In this document: in pieces, positions 9,042 through 12,034 of the stretch
Numbering within the stretch: position 1 is the first letter of the stretch
How the letters are laid out: every line of letters starts with the position of its first letter
Assembly: GCA_934661715.1 (NCBI GenBank)
Contig: CAKUJL010000031.1
Location: 1-12,034, forward strand
From: an uncultured Oscillospiraceae bacterium
Lineage (GTDB): Bacteria; Bacillota; Clostridia; Oscillospirales; Oscillospiraceae
Direction of reading: 5' to 3'
Length of the DNA: 12,034 nt
The notes under the pieces: model-generated
What the model was told of the DNA's origin: nothing
Seen by the model: only the letters and a program-made list of their open reading frames with translations
The model's database searches: none
Translations under genes and position numbers: made by a program

Positions 9042-11024
9042 TTACGACACATCCAACTGGTCTAAATATTTATACCCATTTTCGGCAATATGGTCTTTTC
9101 TGCCCTGCAAATTATCGCCGAGCAGGAGGTCGAAGACCTCCTGCGTGAGCGCCATATCCTCGGGCATGACCTTGATGAGGCGTCTTGTTTCGGGGTTCAT
9201 GGTCGTCATCCACATCATTTCCGGGTCGTTTTCGCCGAGACCCTTCGAGCGGTTGATCGACGTCTTTTTTCCCTCGAGCTTTTTGAGAATGTCGCTCTTT
9301 TCGCTTTCCGTGTAGGCAAACCACGTCTTGTCCTTGCAGGTGATCTCATACAGGGGCGATTCCGCGATATACACGTATCCCTGCTCAATCAGCGTCGGGC
9401 ACAGCCGGTAGATCATCGTCAGGATCAAGGTCCGGATCTGATAGCCGTCGACGTCCGCGTCGGTGCAGATGATGACCTTGTTCCAGCGCAGGTTCGCCAG
9501 ATCAAAATTGGACAAATCCTTTGCCTTTTTCGTCTGCACCTCCACGCCGCAGCCGAGCACGCGGATGAGGTCTGTGATAATATCGGACTTGAAAATGCGG
9601 TCGTAGTCCGCCTTCAGACAGTTGAGAATTTTGCCGCGCACGGGCATGATGCCCTGAAATTCCGCGTCGCGCGAGAGCTTCACGGAGCCCAAGGCAGAGT
9701 CGCCCTCGACGATGTAAATTTCGCGGCGGGAGACGTCTTTGGTGCGGCAGTCGACAAATTTCTGCACGCGGTTGGAGATATCCAGATTGCCGGTCAGCTT
9801 CTTTTTGATGTTCAGGCGCTGCTTTTCCGCGCTCTCGCGGCTTCGCTTGTTGATGAGCACCTGATCGGCGATGCGGTCGGCCTCCTGCTTGTTCTCAATG
9901 AAATACACGTGCAGCCGTTCGCGGAAGAACTCTGTCATCGCATCCTGCACGAATTTGTTGGTGATCGCCTTTTTCGTCTGGTTTTCGTAGGAGGTCTGCG
10001 TGGAGAAGCAGTTCGTCACCAGCACCAGACAGTCGGCCACGTCCTGAAACGTGATCTTCGACTCCGACTTTGTGTATTTGTTCGTCGATTTGAGATAGGC
10101 GTCGATGGCGTAGACAAACGCGTTTTTGACGGCCTTCTCTGGCGCCCCGCCGTACTCCAGCCACGACGAGTTGTGGTAAAACTCCAGCCGGTTTATCTTG
10201 TTGGAAAAGCACAGCGCCGCCGAAATTTTGACCTTGTACTCGGGCTTATCCTCGCGGTCGCGGCCCTTGCGCTCGGCCTCCCAGAACTGCGGCATGGTAA
10301 GCGCCTGCTCTTCGGTCAGCTCGCGCACATAGTCCAGAATGCCGTTTTCATAGAGAAAATCCGTCTGCTCGAACTTTCCCGGCGCGGTCTCGAAGCGGAA
10401 GCGGAACGTCACGCCCGCGTTCACGACCGCCTGCCGCTTGAGCGTGTCTTCAAAGTATTCCTTCGGGATGTTGATGTCCGTGAACACGTCGAGATCGGGC
10501 AGCCAGCGGAAGGTCGAGCCGGTTTTTTTCCGGTCGGCGGGCTCTTTTTTGAGCTTTCCGACAATTTCGCCCCGCTCGAAGTGGAGCGAATACTTAAATC
10601 CGTCGCGCCGGATAACGGCGTCAAAATAGCGCGAGGCATACTGCGTCGCGCACGCGCCGAGACCGTTGAGTCCTAACGAATATTCATAGTCGCCGCCCGC
10701 GTTGTTGTCGTATTTGCCGCCGGCGTAGAGCTCACAGAAAACGAGCTCCCAGTTGTACCGTCCCTCTTTTTCGTTCCAGTCGACAGGACACCCGCGGCCG
10801 AAGTCCTCGACCTCGATCGAGCAGTCCTGATACCGTGTGACGGTAATGAGATTGCCGTGACCTTCTCTTGCCTCGTCGATGGCGTTCGATAAAATTTCAA
10901 ATACGGCGTGCTCGCAGCCGTCCAGACCGTCTGAGCCGAAGATGACCGCCGGACGCTTTCGCACCCGGTCCGCGCCCTTGAGCGCGGAAATGCTGTCATT
11001 GCCGTAGCCTTGCTGTTTTTTCAT
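9042..11024 (-). CDS. parE: DNA topoisomerase IV-like subunit B (GyrB/ParE family)
   Basis: This is the ATPase subunit of the same type IIA topoisomerase; ATP-driven dimer closure captures the DNA segment to be passed. The 660-residue product has a GHKL ATPase domain with E43 and N47 in EILSNAIDEA, DFGRG at 74-78 and the lid motif GLNGLG at 118-123. A transducer domain follows (about 225-410), then the TOPRIM domain with EGDSALGS at 440-447, MPVRGKILN at 460-468 and the metal-binding DADVDG at 522-527. RSKGLGEND at 592-600 and a GyrB-type C-terminus complete it. Most GyrB/ParE proteins read EGDSAGG, so L445 is a small deviation. RKRPAVIFG also differs from the common RKRPGMYIG. The ATG at 11024 has AAGGAG five bases upstream. 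It is the first gene after the - strand promoter and ends 26 bases before the A-subunit start. Confidence 0.88.
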   Translation of the reverse strand: MKKQQGYGNDSISALKGADRVRKRPAVIFGSDGLDGCEHAVFEILSNAIDEAREGHGNLITVTRYQDCSIEVEDFGRGCPVDWNEKEGRYNWELVFCELYAGGKYDNNAGGDYEYSLGLNGLGACATQYASRYFDAVIRRDGFKYSLHFERGEIVGKLKKEPADRKKTGSTFRWLPDLDVFTDINIPKEYFEDTLKRQAVVNAGVTFRFRFETAPGKFEQTDFLYENGILDYVRELTEEQALTMPQFWEAERKGRDREDKPEYKVKISAALCFSNKINRLEFYHNSSWLEYGGAPEKAVKNAFVYAIDAYLKSTNKYTKSESKITFQDVADCLVLVTNCFSTQTSYENQTKKAITNKFVQDAMTEFFRERLHVYFIENKQEADRIADQVLINKRSRESAEKQRLNIKKKLTGNLDISNRVQKFVDCRTKDVSRREIYIVEGDSALGSVKLSRDAEFQGIMPVRGKILNCLKADYDRIFKSDIITDLIRVLGCGVEVQTKKAKDLSNFDLANLRWNKVIICTDADVDGYQIRTLILTMIYRLCPTLIEQGYVYIAESPLYEITCKDKTWFAYTESEKSDILKKLEGKKTSINRSKGLGENDPEMMWMTTMNPETRRLIKVMPEDMALTQEVFDLLLGDNLQGRKDHIAENGYKYLDQLDVS

Positions 11025-11081
11025 GCCTGCTCCTTCTATTTTGTGCTACTGCTGGGGATAATTACCCATTTTATTGTATTT

Positions 11082-11110
11082 AGTATACCGTTTTCCGGCC
11101 GCGAAGTCAA
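11082..11110 (-). promoter_or_regulatory. SigA-type promoter of the topoisomerase operon
   Basis: On the - strand TTGACT (11110-11105) and TATACT (11087-11082) are separated by exactly 17 bases. The predicted start near 11075 leaves a leader of about 50 bases before the B-subunit ATG at 11024. It is the only good promoter seen for the four-gene run down to 4591. Confidence 0.85.
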
Positions 11111-11191
11111 GTTTCGCCCGGTTTTCAAATTCTTGTGGGAATCGGCAAAAGCGGGAACGCAACTTTGGCTCATTTTGAAGCCTGTTCCATC

Positions 11192-11220
11192 TTGCAAAAG
11201 ACCGCGATTCACGGTATCAT
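11192..11220 (+). promoter_or_regulatory. Probable promoter of the DUF1846 gene
   Basis: TTGCAA (11192-11197) and TATCAT (11215-11220) are 17 bases apart, matching the consensus at four and five of six positions. It is weaker than the two - strand promoters. Transcription would start near 11227, about 66 bases before the ATG. A TATTAT at 11227-11232 is an alternative -10 but has no good -35 partner. Confidence 0.6.
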
Positions 11221-11292
11221 ATCAGTATTATTATGGACGGGTGTTTGATTTTTTGTGCGCACCATTTGATCGAGAGGAAACAGAGGTACTTT

Positions 11293-12034
11293 ATGACGAA
11301 AATCGGATTTGACAATCAGCGGTATCTGGAGCTGCAATCGAAGAAAATTCTCGAGCGCGTCGACAAGTTCGGCGGCAAGCTCTATCTGGAGTTCGGCGGC
11401 AAGCTCTTTGACGACTATCACGCCTCGCGCGTGCTCCCCGGCTTCGAGCCGGACAGCAAGATGAAGATGCTCCTGCAATTAAAGGATCAGGCGGAGATCG
11501 TCATCGCCATCTGCGCCGAGCACATTGAGCTCAACAAGCGCCGCGGCGATCTCGGCATCACCTACGACATGGACGTCATGCGCCTCATCGACGCCTTCCG
11601 CTCCATCGGCCTTTATGTCGGCAGCGTCGTCATCACGCAGTACCGCGGCCAGCACGCGGCAGAGCTGTTCCAGCACAAGCTGGAGAATCTCGGCGTGCGC
11701 GTCTACAAGCACTACCCCATCGCGGACTACCCGTCGAACATTCCCCTCATCGTCTCCGACGAGGGCTACGGCAAAAACGACTACATCGAGACCTCGCGTC
11801 CCGTCGTCGTGGTGACTGCGCCGGGCCCCGGTTCGGGCAAAATGGCGACCTGCCTGAGCCAGCTCTATCAGGAGCACAAGCGCGGCATCGACGCGGGCTA
11901 CGCTAAATACGAGACCTTCCCAGTCTGGAACCTGCCGCTCAAGCACCCGGTGAACCTTGCCTACGAGGCGGCGACGGCGGATCTTGCCGACGTCAACATG
12001 ATCGACCCGTTCCATCTCGACGCCTACGGCGTGA
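11293..12034 (+). CDS. DUF1846 family protein (3' end outside window)
   Basis: An open frame from ATG 11293 runs 247 codons to the window end without a stop. The product begins [20 protein letters not shown] and carries highly conserved DUF1846 stretches: [20 protein letters not shown] near 29, [19 protein letters not shown] near 85, [13 protein letters not shown] near 155, [20 protein letters not shown] near 173 and [20 protein letters not shown] near 212. The [12 protein letters not shown] segment looks like a P-loop-type nucleotide-binding motif, but the biochemical function of the family is not established as far as I know. Family members are about 500 residues, so roughly half is seen here. 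AGAGGT at 11282-11287 is a suitable SD. The gene diverges from the topoisomerase operon. An 18-base direct repeat (11366-11383 and 11390-11407) encodes FGGKL twice. Confidence 0.95.
   Translation, partial: MTKIGFDNQRYLELQSKKILERVDKFGGKLYLEFGGKLFDDYHASRVLPGFEPDSKMKMLLQLKDQAEIVIAICAEHIELNKRRGDLGITYDMDVMRLIDAFRSIGLYVGSVVITQYRGQHAAELFQHKLENLGVRVYKHYPIADYPSNIPLIVSDEGYGKNDYIETSRPVVVVTAPGPGSGKMATCLSQLYQEHKRGIDAGYAKYETFPVWNLPLKHPVNLAYEAATADLADVNMIDPFHLDAYGV

Noticed and set aside
9090..10676. 528-codon open frame on the + strand opposite the topoisomerase B subunit
   Set aside because: It is antisense to a well-conserved TOPRIM/ATPase gene, has no good ribosome binding site and gives a composition typical of a shadow frame rich in Arg, Val and Leu.
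11052..11068. Near-palindrome TGGGGATAATTACCCA in the topoisomerase leader, a possible operator
   Set aside because: The symmetry is imperfect and short, only one copy is present and it matches no operator I know.
11010..11312. 100-codon + strand open frame across the divergent promoter region
   Set aside because: It covers two promoters and the DUF1846 ribosome binding site, overlaps the DUF1846 start out of frame and has no recognisable protein features.
11366..11407. 18-base direct repeat with a 24-base period inside the DUF1846 gene
   Set aside because: It encodes FGGKL twice in frame, and the protein context fits what I recall of conserved family sequence, so it is probably coincidental codon reuse rather than a recent duplication.

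Overview
The window looks like a chromosomal segment of a fairly GC-rich member of the Firmicutes, most likely the Clostridia (Oscillospirales-like). This is inferred from strong AGGAGG-type ribosome binding sites, SigA-type promoters, intrinsic terminators, a DUF1846 gene, a YitT-family gene and a divergent topoisomerase IV-like gene pair. No rRNA or other species marker is present, so the taxonomic call is an inference.

Region 1 (1-4234, + strand) is the distal half of an F1Fo ATP synthase operon in the usual order atpA-atpG-atpD-atpC. Spacing is tight: 15 nt between atpA and atpG, an SD overlapping the atpG stop for atpD, and a 4-nt ATGA overlap between atpD and atpC. A perfect 13-bp hairpin terminator closes the operon. 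The atpD start is best read as TTG at 2406.

Region 2 (4235-4590) lies between converging transcription units. It holds a roughly 175-bp chain of inverted repeats of unknown role, then on the - strand a tRNA-Gly(GCC) gene with encoded CCA, its own near-consensus promoter and its own terminator. The tRNA leader can form a hairpin that includes the first three bases of the mature tRNA.

Region 3 (4591-11110, - strand) reads as one probable transcription unit from a near-consensus promoter at 11082-11110: a topoisomerase IV-like B subunit, its A subunit, a YitT-family membrane protein and a lipoprotein with a degenerate transglutaminase-like domain. Gaps are 21-39 nt, each with an SD, and no terminator was seen between the genes. 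The A subunit lacks a recognisable GyrA box and carries Ala and Glu at the two main quinolone-contact positions.

Region 4 (11111-12034) contains a promoter diverging from the topoisomerase promoter, followed by the first 247 codons of a DUF1846 gene that runs off the window.

Most of the window is conserved housekeeping sequence. I see no clear undescribed system. The items most worth a second look are the multi-hairpin intergenic element, the loss of the expected catalytic His in the transglutaminase-like lipoprotein, and the quinolone-site residues of the A subunit.
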